Assembly (NCBI GenBank): GCA_017453085.1
Contig: JAFTKV010000137.1
Span: 1-6,819, forward strand
DNA length: 6,819 nucleotides
From: Clostridia bacterium
Lineage (GTDB): Bacteria > Bacillota > Clostridia > Oscillospirales > CAG-272
Reading direction: 5' to 3'
A program made the translations under genes and the position numbers. The stretch's first letter is position 1; every line of letters begins with the position of its first letter. This document shows, one piece after another, positions 1 through 5,933 of this stretch. Under the pieces are notes generated by a model that was given only the letters and a program-made list of their open reading frames with translations, did not search any database and was not told where the DNA came from.

Positions 1-1860
1 ATGAAAAAAGCACTATCCCTGCTGATTACTGCCGCAATGCTCGTTGCAATGCTGGCTGTAATGGCACCTGCCGCTTTTGCAGCTGAGGCTGTACAGGTTG
101 GCACTGCTGACGAGCTCATCGACGTGGTCACCAAGATCAACGCAGGCGAGCTGGCGGCTGACACTAACATCACCCTGACCGCAGACATCGACCTCACCGG
201 CAAGGCTTGGAAGCCTCTGAAGGTGTATAACGGTACCTTTGACGGCAACGGCAAGACCATCACCGGCGCAGCGATCAAGCCCGTGGTTGCCAACAACGGC
301 AATCAGAAGCTGGACGGCGGTGCAGACAACAAGGGCTACGTCATCGCAGAGTATCCCGGCGCATCCGACGGCAACTTCGGCGAGGTCGGCTTCGCTCTCT
401 TGGCTGTCAAGGCAGAGAACGCTACCTTCAAGAGCTTCACTCTGAAGGATAGCACGGTTGATTCCGACATCAGCTTCAACCGCAACTGGCAGATGCACTA
501 CGGCGCAGTAGTAGCTTATATGATGAGCTCTACCATCTCCGACGTGAAGCTGGTGAACGTGGACGTGAAGATCGATCCCGAGGCATCCGACAACCAGCCC
601 TTCCTGGGCCTTGGCGGTATCATGGTAGGCGTAAACTTCGGCAACTCCACCATCGAAAACTGCTCCATCGACGGCGATTCCTCCGTAGACGCTTCCAACA
701 ATGCGAAGTATGATCTGGGCGCATTCGTGGGCAGACACTCCAAGGGTGGCACTCTGACCGTGAAGAACAGCACTAACGCAGGTGCGGTTACCGCTTGCAC
801 CACTGCAAACCGTGACGGCTTCCACGACGCACAGAAGAACGATTCCTCTGCAATCGGCTGCTGGGCTGCTGTAGCAGTAGGCAGAATCAACAACGACGTG
901 GACGGCGTTGTTACTCTGGACGTGACCAACACCGGTGCCATCACCGGCGCACACGTCAACGGCAACACCAAGATCATGGTTGGCGACAATCAGGCAGGCG
1001 ACACCAAGGTTCGCTTTAAGCACACCGCTCCCGGCGGTCTGGTTGGCTCGGTAGTTGAGCCTCAGGCAAAGATCTGGGTTACCGAGGGTGACAAGTTCTA
1101 TGCTCCTAAAGACGGTATCTTCCTGGCTGACAAGCAGCTGGACGAGGGCAAGATCGAGCTGAAGCTCCACAGAAGAGTGGAAAGAACCAGTCAGTGCAGC
1201 GGTATCATCTTCTGCGTAACCGACGCGGATAACGACTGCAACTTCTGGGCACTCGGCGACACCATCTGCTACTTCGTATTCCTGGATGAGGGCGGCGCAC
1301 TCCGCTTTGCCATCGACGGCGGCTACCAGGAAGAGGGCGTTTACACCGGTCAGACCGGTTGGTACGAATTTGTAGGTGCAGGCGATCAGGTGAACCTGAT
1401 CAATGCAGGCTACGATGTGGTTGCAGGCGTGACTCTAGGCGTTGAGTTTGACAATGCCGGAAACGTACAGGTTTATGTCAACGGCGATCTGATCTATGAC
1501 GTAGACATCCCTGAAAATATGCGTCTGCCCGGTACCGGATTCGGCTTCCGTATGATCTCCGAGTCGGACAACAGCACCTACACCAGCTCCATCACCGCTA
1601 AGGAAAAGTGCTACCATGAGGAGACCGAGCTCGTTGGTGCCAAGGATGCAACCGAGACCGAGGAAGGCTATACCGGCGATACCGTTTGTAAGGATTGCGG
1701 TGAGGTTTTCAGAAAGGGCGAATCCATCCCTGCGAAGGAGCCCGCTACCGAGGAGCAGCCTCCCAAGACCGGCGACGTGGTTCTGACCGTGTCCGTTCTG
1801 GCACTGGCAGCTGCTACCGGTACCGTTTTGATCGCTCGCAAGAGAAAGATCGAGGAATAA
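1..1860 (+). CDS. Secreted cell-surface protein with PPKTGD sorting-type C-terminus
   Basis: This 619-residue protein is predicted to be exported and held at the cell surface; its ligand or activity is unknown. Residues 1-27 form a signal peptide (MKK, hydrophobic core, cleavage near AFA|AEA). Residues about 60-350 are rich in Gly, Asn and short beta-strand patterns, including GTFDGNGKTITG (78-89), as in GLUG/pectin-lyase-like beta-helix surface proteins. Residues about 355-533 resemble a LamG/concanavalin-like beta sandwich (e.g. VQVYVNGDLIYDVDIPE). Residues 537-566 carry C537, H539, C563 and C566, a zinc-ribbon-like spacing inside a module I recall from gut Clostridia surface proteins. The tail is PPKTGD (587-592), a hydrophobic helix (593-612) and RKRK, the layout of a sortase signal with Pro in place of Leu of LPXTG. 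The start lies at the window edge, so its ribosome site is not visible, but the signal peptide supports it. Ala codons are mostly GCA/GCT, unlike the GCC/GCG-rich genes downstream, perhaps reflecting high expression. Confidence 0.85.
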   Translation: MKKALSLLITAAMLVAMLAVMAPAAFAAEAVQVGTADELIDVVTKINAGELAADTNITLTADIDLTGKAWKPLKVYNGTFDGNGKTITGAAIKPVVANNGNQKLDGGADNKGYVIAEYPGASDGNFGEVGFALLAVKAENATFKSFTLKDSTVDSDISFNRNWQMHYGAVVAYMMSSTISDVKLVNVDVKIDPEASDNQPFLGLGGIMVGVNFGNSTIENCSIDGDSSVDASNNAKYDLGAFVGRHSKGGTLTVKNSTNAGAVTACTTANRDGFHDAQKNDSSAIGCWAAVAVGRINNDVDGVVTLDVTNTGAITGAHVNGNTKIMVGDNQAGDTKVRFKHTAPGGLVGSVVEPQAKIWVTEGDKFYAPKDGIFLADKQLDEGKIELKLHRRVERTSQCSGIIFCVTDADNDCNFWALGDTICYFVFLDEGGALRFAIDGGYQEEGVYTGQTGWYEFVGAGDQVNLINAGYDVVAGVTLGVEFDNAGNVQVYVNGDLIYDVDIPENMRLPGTGFGFRMISESDNSTYTSSITAKEKCYHEETELVGAKDATETEEGYTGDTVCKDCGEVFRKGESIPAKEPATEEQPPKTGDVVLTVSVLALAAATGTVLIARKRKIEE

Positions 1861-1872
1861 TCGAATCATTTC

Positions 1873-1901
1873 AAAAGAGCCCTTGCCAAAGGGCTCTTTT
1901 T
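1873..1901 (+). terminator. Rho-independent terminator of the surface protein gene
   Basis: The perfect stem GAGCCCTT (1877-1884) / AAGGGCTC (1889-1896) has a GCCA loop and is followed by five T residues. It is preceded by AAAA, which can pair with the T tract. It begins 13 bases after the TAA stop, so the surface protein gene should end its transcript here, separate from the GH43 gene. Confidence 0.93.
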
Positions 1902-1911
1902 GCGATTATGC

Positions 1912-1940
1912 TTGCAAATGGATTCAATCTATGATAGAAT
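1912..1940 (+). promoter_or_regulatory. Sigma-A-type promoter of the GH43 gene
   Basis: A -35 box TTGCAA (1912-1917), a 17-base spacer and a -10 box TAGAAT (1935-1940) are present. TGA just before the -10 gives the extended -10 TGn motif. The promoter starts 10 bases after the upstream terminator, so the GH43 gene is its own transcription unit. No clear operator is seen between the -10 and the start codon. Confidence 0.8.
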
Positions 1941-1974
1941 AAAGAAAAAGCCGTCTGTTGGCGGCAAGATGTAT

Positions 1975-1979
1975 GGAGG
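1975..1979 (+). promoter_or_regulatory. Ribosome binding site that fixes the GH43 start
   Basis: GGAGG at 1975-1979 lies 5 bases before ATG 1985. The frame is also open from TTG 1958 and ATG 1973, but neither has a Shine-Dalgarno match upstream, and the ATG at 1973 overlaps this site. ATG 1985 is therefore preferred. Confidence 0.85.
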
Positions 1980-1984
1980 CAGAT

Positions 1985-2992
1985 ATGATCCACAAGAATC
2001 CCGGGTTCCGTCCCGCAAAGTCACAGCTTACCGCAGCAGAGCCCTGCTATGCCAACCCCATCGGGGAATGGGAGTCCCCCGACCCCTTCGTGACCTACGA
2101 TCCTGAGTTCGGCAGATATTATCTCCTCTTCACCCGCGGCAGGGAGGTGCGGATCTTCTATGCCGACCGTCTCTCTGATCTGCGCCGTGACGAGAACAGC
2201 GTCAAGGTCTACGGCATAGAGCAGGGCGACGGCATTACCGGCTGCATCTGGGCACCCGAAATGCACAAGTTCGGCGATCGCTGGTACATCTACACCAGCG
2301 GTGCCCGCACTCCCGACGGCAGAGAGGATCGCACCCTCTTTATCTTAAAATCCAAGACCGAGGATCCGCTGGAGGGCTTTACCTTCGAATGCTACCCCGA
2401 TCCCGCGCTCCCCGCCATTGATCCCACGGTTTACACCCACACCGACGGGTGCATCTATATGTGCTATGCAAGAGAGAACCTTGGCAACCGAATCCACATC
2501 CGCAAGATGGCATCACCCACCGCCTTTGACGGCGAGGGCGTGCTCCTGTGCGAGGCCGAGCTGCCCTGGGAGATGGTTCCTCCCTACGTGGGAAATTCCA
2601 CCATCGTGGAGGGTCCCTATTTCGTAAAGAGTCCCGACGGAAAGCGGCTGTTCGTGCTCTACTCCGCCAACGGCTGCTGGTCGGACGATTACGCCTTCGG
2701 CGTGCTGGAATACAAGGGCGGCGATCTCGTTTGCCGTGCCAATTGGGAGAAGGATCCCGACGTGCTGATGAAAAAGGGCAACGGTACCTACGGTCCGGGT
2801 CATGCTTCCTTCTTCTACGCGCCGAACGGAAAGGATCTGTACATCGCTTATCACAGTATGCACGAGCCCAACCAGACGGTTACCTGGGCACCTCGGTTTT
2901 TACATATCCAGCGGGTCTACTTCGACGAGACCGGCTATCCTTACATCGGCGAGCCCGTACCGATGGGCAAGACCATGAAAGATCCCGAATAA
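1985..2992 (+). CDS. Glycoside hydrolase family 43-type enzyme, cytoplasmic
   Basis: A 335-residue five-bladed beta-propeller glycosidase of the GH43 type; characterised members remove L-arabinofuranose or D-xylose from plant polysaccharide fragments by inversion. Visible landmarks, numbered from ATG 1985: SPDPF (31-35) with the likely catalytic base D33; WAPE (89-92); IDP (145-147) with D146 as probable pKa modulator; VEGP (208-211) with E209 as probable catalytic acid; and GPGH (270-273), where the His usually coordinates the central metal. All three carboxylates expected of the fold are present, so the enzyme looks intact. There is no signal peptide or membrane helix, so it should act in the cytoplasm on imported oligosaccharides. 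The length suits a single-domain member without a carbohydrate-binding or C-terminal beta-sandwich domain. Substrate (arabinan, arabinoxylan, xylo-oligosaccharide) cannot be told from sequence alone. It has its own promoter and terminator; the next gene is a convergent sugar kinase. Confidence 0.85.
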   Translation: MIHKNPGFRPAKSQLTAAEPCYANPIGEWESPDPFVTYDPEFGRYYLLFTRGREVRIFYADRLSDLRRDENSVKVYGIEQGDGITGCIWAPEMHKFGDRWYIYTSGARTPDGREDRTLFILKSKTEDPLEGFTFECYPDPALPAIDPTVYTHTDGCIYMCYARENLGNRIHIRKMASPTAFDGEGVLLCEAELPWEMVPPYVGNSTIVEGPYFVKSPDGKRLFVLYSANGCWSDDYAFGVLEYKGGDLVCRANWEKDPDVLMKKGNGTYGPGHASFFYAPNGKDLYIAYHSMHEPNQTVTWAPRFLHIQRVYFDETGYPYIGEPVPMGKTMKDPE

Positions 2993-2998
2993 ACCGCA

Positions 2999-3032
2999 AA
3001 ACCCACGAGCACAGCTCGTGGGTTTGTTTTTT
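2999..3032 (+). terminator. Rho-independent terminator of the GH43 gene
   Basis: A perfect 12-bp stem, AAACCCACGAGC (2999-3010) / GCTCGTGGGTTT (3014-3025), has a three-base ACA loop. It is followed by G and six T residues (3027-3032), six bases after the TAA. On the other strand the stem is followed only by a short TTTTG run, so it might weakly stop the convergent pfkB transcript too. Confidence 0.95.
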
Positions 3033-3050
3033 CTATCTTAATTATATTGC

Positions 3051-3213
3051 ATTACGTATGGTAGAGGAGGGGCCGGATCCTCCCGTTTATGAGACCCATA
3101 CAGAGTGTTTATGCGGCAGTATGCGCTCGAATCGGGCTGTCGAGGCGCCAGCCCCTACCGGTGCGGCGAAAATCGTGCCATACTTGTAGGGGAGCGCATT
3201 GCGCTACCGCTCC
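3051..3213 (+). repeat. Structured intergenic region with nested inverted repeats (possible dispersed repeat element)
   Basis: The 216 bases between the GH43 terminator and the pfkB stop (3033-3248) hold no convincing gene. They contain at least five perfect inverted repeats: GTATGG (3056-3061)/CCATAC (3096-3101); GGAGG (3066-3070)/CCTCC (3079-3083), nested in the first; GGGCTG (3134-3139)/CAGCCC (3149-3154); CCCCTAC (3152-3158)/GTAGGGG (3186-3192); and AGCGCA (3193-3198)/TGCGCT (3200-3205). GGAGCG (3191-3196)/CGCTCC (3208-3213) partly overlaps the last. This GC-rich, GTAGGGG-bounded make-up is like short non-coding repeats scattered in gut Clostridia genomes, but that comparison is from memory and the copy number is unknown. 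It could also act as a 3' structure for the convergent transcripts. The strand is arbitrary. Confidence 0.5.
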
Positions 3214-3248
3214 GCCGACTTCATCTTGCTACGCCCCAAGACTTTGCT

Positions 3249-4127
3249 TCACGAACGCTCCTCCGGTACGGCCTCGGCGTGCCCGATCACGTGGGCTGCA
3301 CGGCGGGTGGCCGCTTGCAGGCAGGTGAGAGGCTTGTCGCCGACGAGATAGTGATACAGCCACGCCGCACCAAAGCTGTCTCCTGCCCCCACCGTGGAGA
3401 CTACCGTCGTCGGGACGGCAGGCACGTGCAGGGGAGCGGCATCGGGACGGTAGAGGGATGCTCCCGCAGCACCGCGGGTGAGGATCACTGCCTTCAGCTG
3501 AGGATGAGCGGCAAACAGCGCGGCGGGGGTATCCTCTACGGGGGCATTTTCGGGGAGATAGCCCGCAACCGTTCGCAGGAGCGGCTCCTCCTCGTCGCTG
3601 ATCTTCAGCAGCGTGGCGTGGGAGAGGCAGTTTTCTACCGAGCCATCGTCGTAGCAATCGGGGCGCAGATTCACGTCGCAGAAGACCTCCCCAAATGCGC
3701 CTGCATCCAAAAGAAGCTCCAGCGCACGGCGACTTTCCCCTCGCTGGGCAAGGGTGCCGAAATACAGCACGTCATAGCCCTCCCCCGCTACGGCAGACGG
3801 CAGGGCAGGATCGGCGGGAATGTGATCGTATGCCACGTCGGGGACGACGTGATAGGACGGAATCCCCGCCCCCGACAGGGTCACGTCGCATCTGCCGGTG
3901 GGACAGTCCACCGTCGAGACGAAGCGGGTGTCTACGCCGTTTGTTTTCAAAAAGGCCAGCGCAGGAGCGGCAAGATCGTCCTTGCCCACCGCCGACAAAA
4001 GGGCGGCTCGCCCTCCTTCGCGGAAAAAGTGGGCGGCGAAGTTCAGCGGTGCTCCTCCGATGCAGGATTTTTCGGGATAGACGTCCCAGATGATCTCTCC
4101 GAATACCAAAACGGCAGGTCGTTTCAT
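3249..4127 (-). CDS. PfkB-family carbohydrate kinase, probably a fructokinase
   Basis: A 292-residue ATP-dependent sugar kinase of the ribokinase/PfkB family, expected to phosphorylate a free hexose (fructose is the best guess) in the cytoplasm and feed glycolysis. The N-terminal substrate-side glycine motif is GGAPLNFAAH (24-33). The mid-region DVNLRPDCYD (151-160) resembles the D(I/V)NLRP(P) block of fructokinases. ILTRGAAGASLY (215-226) is the usual beta-strand/turn before the ATP site. The C-terminal signature STVGAGDSF (244-252) holds the anion hole and catalytic base D250. Length is normal to slightly short for the family, with no lesion. The open frame extends upstream to 4238, but ATG 4127 is chosen because AAGGAG lies 6 bases before it and the promoter (-10 at 4157-4152) lies inside the extended frame. 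It is convergent with the GH43 gene and divergent from the operon at 4321. Alternatives are 2-keto-3-deoxygluconate kinase or another PfkB sugar kinase. Confidence 0.87.
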   Translation of the reverse strand: MKRPAVLVFGEIIWDVYPEKSCIGGAPLNFAAHFFREGGRAALLSAVGKDDLAAPALAFLKTNGVDTRFVSTVDCPTGRCDVTLSGAGIPSYHVVPDVAYDHIPADPALPSAVAGEGYDVLYFGTLAQRGESRRALELLLDAGAFGEVFCDVNLRPDCYDDGSVENCLSHATLLKISDEEEPLLRTVAGYLPENAPVEDTPAALFAAHPQLKAVILTRGAAGASLYRPDAAPLHVPAVPTTVVSTVGAGDSFGAAWLYHYLVGDKPLTCLQAATRRAAHVIGHAEAVPEERS

Positions 4128-4133
4128 AGGCTT

Positions 4134-4139
4134 CTCCTT
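4134..4139 (-). promoter_or_regulatory. Ribosome binding site of the PfkB kinase gene
   Basis: On the minus strand AAGGAG (4139 to 4134) lies 6 bases before ATG 4127. This sets the start at MKRPAVLVFGE rather than at the longer upstream reading that begins near 4238. Confidence 0.9.
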
Positions 4140-4151
4140 GGCTTTTTTTAC

Positions 4152-4180
4152 AGTATAGCACAGACCGACGAAAAAAACAA
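4152..4180 (-). promoter_or_regulatory. Sigma-A-type promoter of the PfkB kinase gene
   Basis: Read on the minus strand: TTGTTT (4180-4175), a 17-base spacer, and TATACT (4157-4152), preceded by the TGC extended -10. Transcription would start near 4145, giving a leader of roughly 18 bases. A short dyad CTTTC-GGA-GAAAG (4186-4198) lies just upstream of the -35; its role is unknown. Confidence 0.75.
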
Positions 4181-4232
4181 CCGGCCTTTCGGAGAAAGCA
4201 CGACGGATTTTCAGACTTTTTTGAAAAAGAAC

Positions 4233-4261
4233 TTGCAATTATCGGTGAGAAGTGCTATAAT
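4233..4261 (+). promoter_or_regulatory. Sigma-A-type promoter of the three-gene envelope operon
   Basis: TTGCAA (4233-4238), a 17-base spacer and a consensus TATAAT (4256-4261) are present, with TGC directly before the -10. This is the strongest promoter in the window by match to consensus. It is divergent from the pfkB promoter, with about 52 bases between the two -35 boxes. Confidence 0.88.
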
Positions 4262-4269
4262 AAATCATT

Positions 4270-4295
4270 CGCACGATTGTGCGTCGAATTTTCGA
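4270..4295 (+). promoter_or_regulatory. Tandem dyads at the transcription start, candidate operator
   Basis: CGCAC-GATT-GTGCG (4270-4283) is followed directly by TCGAA-TT-TTCGA (4284-4295). The first dyad overlaps or immediately follows the expected start of transcription. Its core ACGATTGT (4273-4280) recurs at the same distance from the -10 in front of the Lrp-like gene at 6561. Binding of a repressor or formation of a 5' RNA hairpin would both be plausible; neither is shown. Confidence 0.45.
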
Positions 4296-4302
4296 TTATA
4301 AT

Positions 4303-4308
4303 GAAGGA
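4303..4308 (+). promoter_or_regulatory. Ribosome binding site of the phosphodiester glycosidase gene, long spacing
   Basis: GAAGGA (4303-4308) is the only Shine-Dalgarno match before ATG 4321, with a longer than usual gap of 12 bases. The in-frame GTG at 4279 is unlikely as a start because it lies inside the dyad at the predicted transcription start and has no ribosome site. Confidence 0.6.
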
Positions 4309-4320
4309 AAAAATAACATC

Positions 4321-5463
4321 ATGCGATCTGCACATAAAAAAATGCCCGTTTGGAAGCTCATTCTGATCGATCTGCTGCTGCTGGCGATCTGCCTGTCTTC
4401 ATTCTGCTATTTCCACCATATCAAGGACATCTGGGGAAGTGAGATTGTCGATGAAAATGCGCCCGAGGTGACAGAGCCTCCGCTTATGGTGGTGACCCGT
4501 CCGCCCAGGACCAACCGTCCCACCCTGCCGTCTACCACTCTGCCCACACCCGATACCAATCCTCTCCCCGGCACCGATGAAACGGGCGACGTGACTACCA
4601 CCGAAAAGATCCCCGAGATCACCGAGCCTCCGCTGGATACCTCCGGCGATTTCGGCTATCTCCACGCCGAAAAGTTTGCCCAGACCGTGGGCGAGGTCGT
4701 CCGCGGCGAGGAGGAGGGCGTCAAGTTCTATCAGAGTCACGACGTGTACGTGGAAATGCACGAGGTGATTACCACGCTGGAGCAGGCCAGCAAGCGGGGC
4801 GGTTCGAAGAAGAAGACCACCGTCCGCTACTGCCTTGCCGATATTTACGTGCGCAATATCGAGAATCTGTTTACCTCCTACAGCTCGGGCAACAAGTCCT
4901 TTAACAGCCTGCTGGAGGGAACCAATTCTGTTCTTGCCATCAGCGGTGACGTGTTTAATCTGGCTACCGCATCCAAGCCCGTCGTTATCCGTAACGGTAA
5001 CGTGATCCGCAAATCCAACTCTATCAAAAACGATATTTGCGTGATGTACTGGGACGGCACGATGGAAACGATCTCTCCGGACGAATACAACTGGGAAGAG
5101 TTGCTGGCGAAAGCTCCCTATCAGGTGTGGAGCTTCGGCCCCGAGCTGCTCAACGACGACGGAACTGCCAAAACCAATATTTCCAGCTCGGTATGGACGC
5201 TGAATCCCCGCGCTGCCATCGGCTACGTAGAGCCGGGACATTACGTGCTGGTGGTGGTGGACGGTCAGCGCGGTACCAACGGTACCGGTTCCGGTATGAA
5301 CATGGATGAGCTGGCAAAGCTCTTGTCGGATGCGGGCTGCAAGCAGGCCTACAATCTGGACGGCGGCACCAGCGTCTACGGCTATTACGACGGGAAAATG
5401 ACCGTCTACTTTGACAAATATCGCAAGATCAGCGACATTATCTGTGTCGGCGAGATCGGCTGA
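4321..5463 (+). CDS. Membrane-anchored phosphodiester glycosidase (NAGPA domain, EpsL-like)
   Basis: A 380-residue extracytoplasmic protein with a NAGPA domain (DUF2233/COG4632), the fold of the human enzyme that uncovers mannose-6-phosphate by cleaving GlcNAc-phosphodiesters. Bacterial members are linked to exopolysaccharide or wall-glycan metabolism. Residues about 12-31 form a single N-terminal membrane helix after a Lys-rich start. Residues 46-108 are a Pro/Thr-rich linker with two near-identical PE(V/I)TEPPL motifs exactly 50 residues apart (48-55 and 98-105). The domain follows: ISGDVFN (207-213), equal to the family's NGG/NGD-F block; NPRAAIGYV (295-303); VVVDGQRG (311-318); MNMDELAKLL (326-335); and the hallmark NLDGGTS (345-351). 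These blocks suggest an active enzyme, but the substrate is unknown. It is first in an operon, with the next gene starting 14 bases after its TGA. ATG 4321 is chosen over GTG 4279 as the start. Confidence 0.87.
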   Translation: MRSAHKKMPVWKLILIDLLLLAICLSSFCYFHHIKDIWGSEIVDENAPEVTEPPLMVVTRPPRTNRPTLPSTTLPTPDTNPLPGTDETGDVTTTEKIPEITEPPLDTSGDFGYLHAEKFAQTVGEVVRGEEEGVKFYQSHDVYVEMHEVITTLEQASKRGGSKKKTTVRYCLADIYVRNIENLFTSYSSGNKSFNSLLEGTNSVLAISGDVFNLATASKPVVIRNGNVIRKSNSIKNDICVMYWDGTMETISPDEYNWEELLAKAPYQVWSFGPELLNDDGTAKTNISSSVWTLNPRAAIGYVEPGHYVLVVVDGQRGTNGTGSGMNMDELAKLLSDAGCKQAYNLDGGTSVYGYYDGKMTVYFDKYRKISDIICVGEIG

Positions 5464-5477
5464 GGAGGGAAGAGAAG

Positions 5478-5933
5478 ATGAGAATTTGGAAATTGCTCTC
5501 TAACGCCTGTGCGCATTTGTCGATCGTCGGATCGCTGATGCTGCTGACCTTCTACGTCACCGACCGCTTCAACAGTGCGATGGCGTTTATCGACCACGAT
5601 ATGACCAAAACGCTGGTGGCGATCCTTTCGGTGCTCGTCATGGCGGTTGACGTATGGCTGATCCGTTCCGCGGGATGGCAAAAGCGCGGCTTCCTCCGCT
5701 ACGGCGTCAGCATCGCGTCGGGACTGACTGCAATTGCCGCCTTCAGCCTGCTGGTGCTGGATCACAGCATGGTGGAGCGATTTGAAGCGGGGCTGAGCAA
5801 GGAGCCTCCTCTGCTCTTTACCAACGATCATGTGAAGCTGGTGCTGGCGGTATTGGCCGTGCTGGCCATCGTGGCGGGCATCTGGCTGATCGTGACCGAT
5901 CGGAAATACGATCTGCCGGAGGAAACGGTATGA
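5478..5933 (+). CDS. Four-helix integral membrane protein, family not recognised
   Basis: A 151-residue protein whose family I do not recognise. Four hydrophobic segments are visible, at about 11-28, 45-63, 75-95 and 119-140. The charge pattern suggests both ends are cytoplasmic (Arg/Lys near residues 2-5, RSAGWQKRGF between helices 2 and 3, DRKYDLPEET at the end). The second half looks like a copy of the first: both end in an acidic/His turn, a Lys, a Val/Leu/Ala-rich helix and WLI (residues 37-62 and 114-138), suggesting duplication of a two-helix unit. A strong GGAGGG ribosome site sits 8 bases before the ATG. It is the middle gene of the operon, 14 bases after the phosphodiester glycosidase and overlapping the YgjV-like gene by four bases, so the three products are probably made together at the membrane. 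No enzymatic motif is seen. Confidence 0.8.
   Translation: MRIWKLLSNACAHLSIVGSLMLLTFYVTDRFNSAMAFIDHDMTKTLVAILSVLVMAVDVWLIRSAGWQKRGFLRYGVSIASGLTAIAAFSLLVLDHSMVERFEAGLSKEPPLLFTNDHVKLVLAVLAVLAIVAGIWLIVTDRKYDLPEETV

Noticed and set aside
13..1170. Long open frame on the minus strand opposite the surface protein (385 codons)
   Set aside because: It is a by-product of the strong codon bias of the plus-strand gene. It has no ribosome site or promoter, and its translation has no recognisable domain, while the plus-strand product has a signal peptide and a sorting tail.
1958..1984. Longer N-terminus for the GH43 enzyme starting at TTG 1958 or ATG 1973
   Set aside because: There is no Shine-Dalgarno match before either codon, and both would overlap or precede the GGAGG that serves ATG 1985.
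4216..4229. CTTTTT-TG-AAAAAG dyad in the divergent promoter region as an operator
   Set aside because: It is a low-complexity A/T run that arises easily by chance, with no second copy near the other promoters. More likely it is just an AT-rich upstream element.
3105..4301. 398-codon open frame on the plus strand opposite the PfkB kinase
   Set aside because: The antisense frame begins with a non-ATG codon and has no ribosome site. It is rich in Arg/Gly/His as expected of a GC-biased shadow, and the minus strand encodes a clear kinase with motif, promoter and ribosome site.
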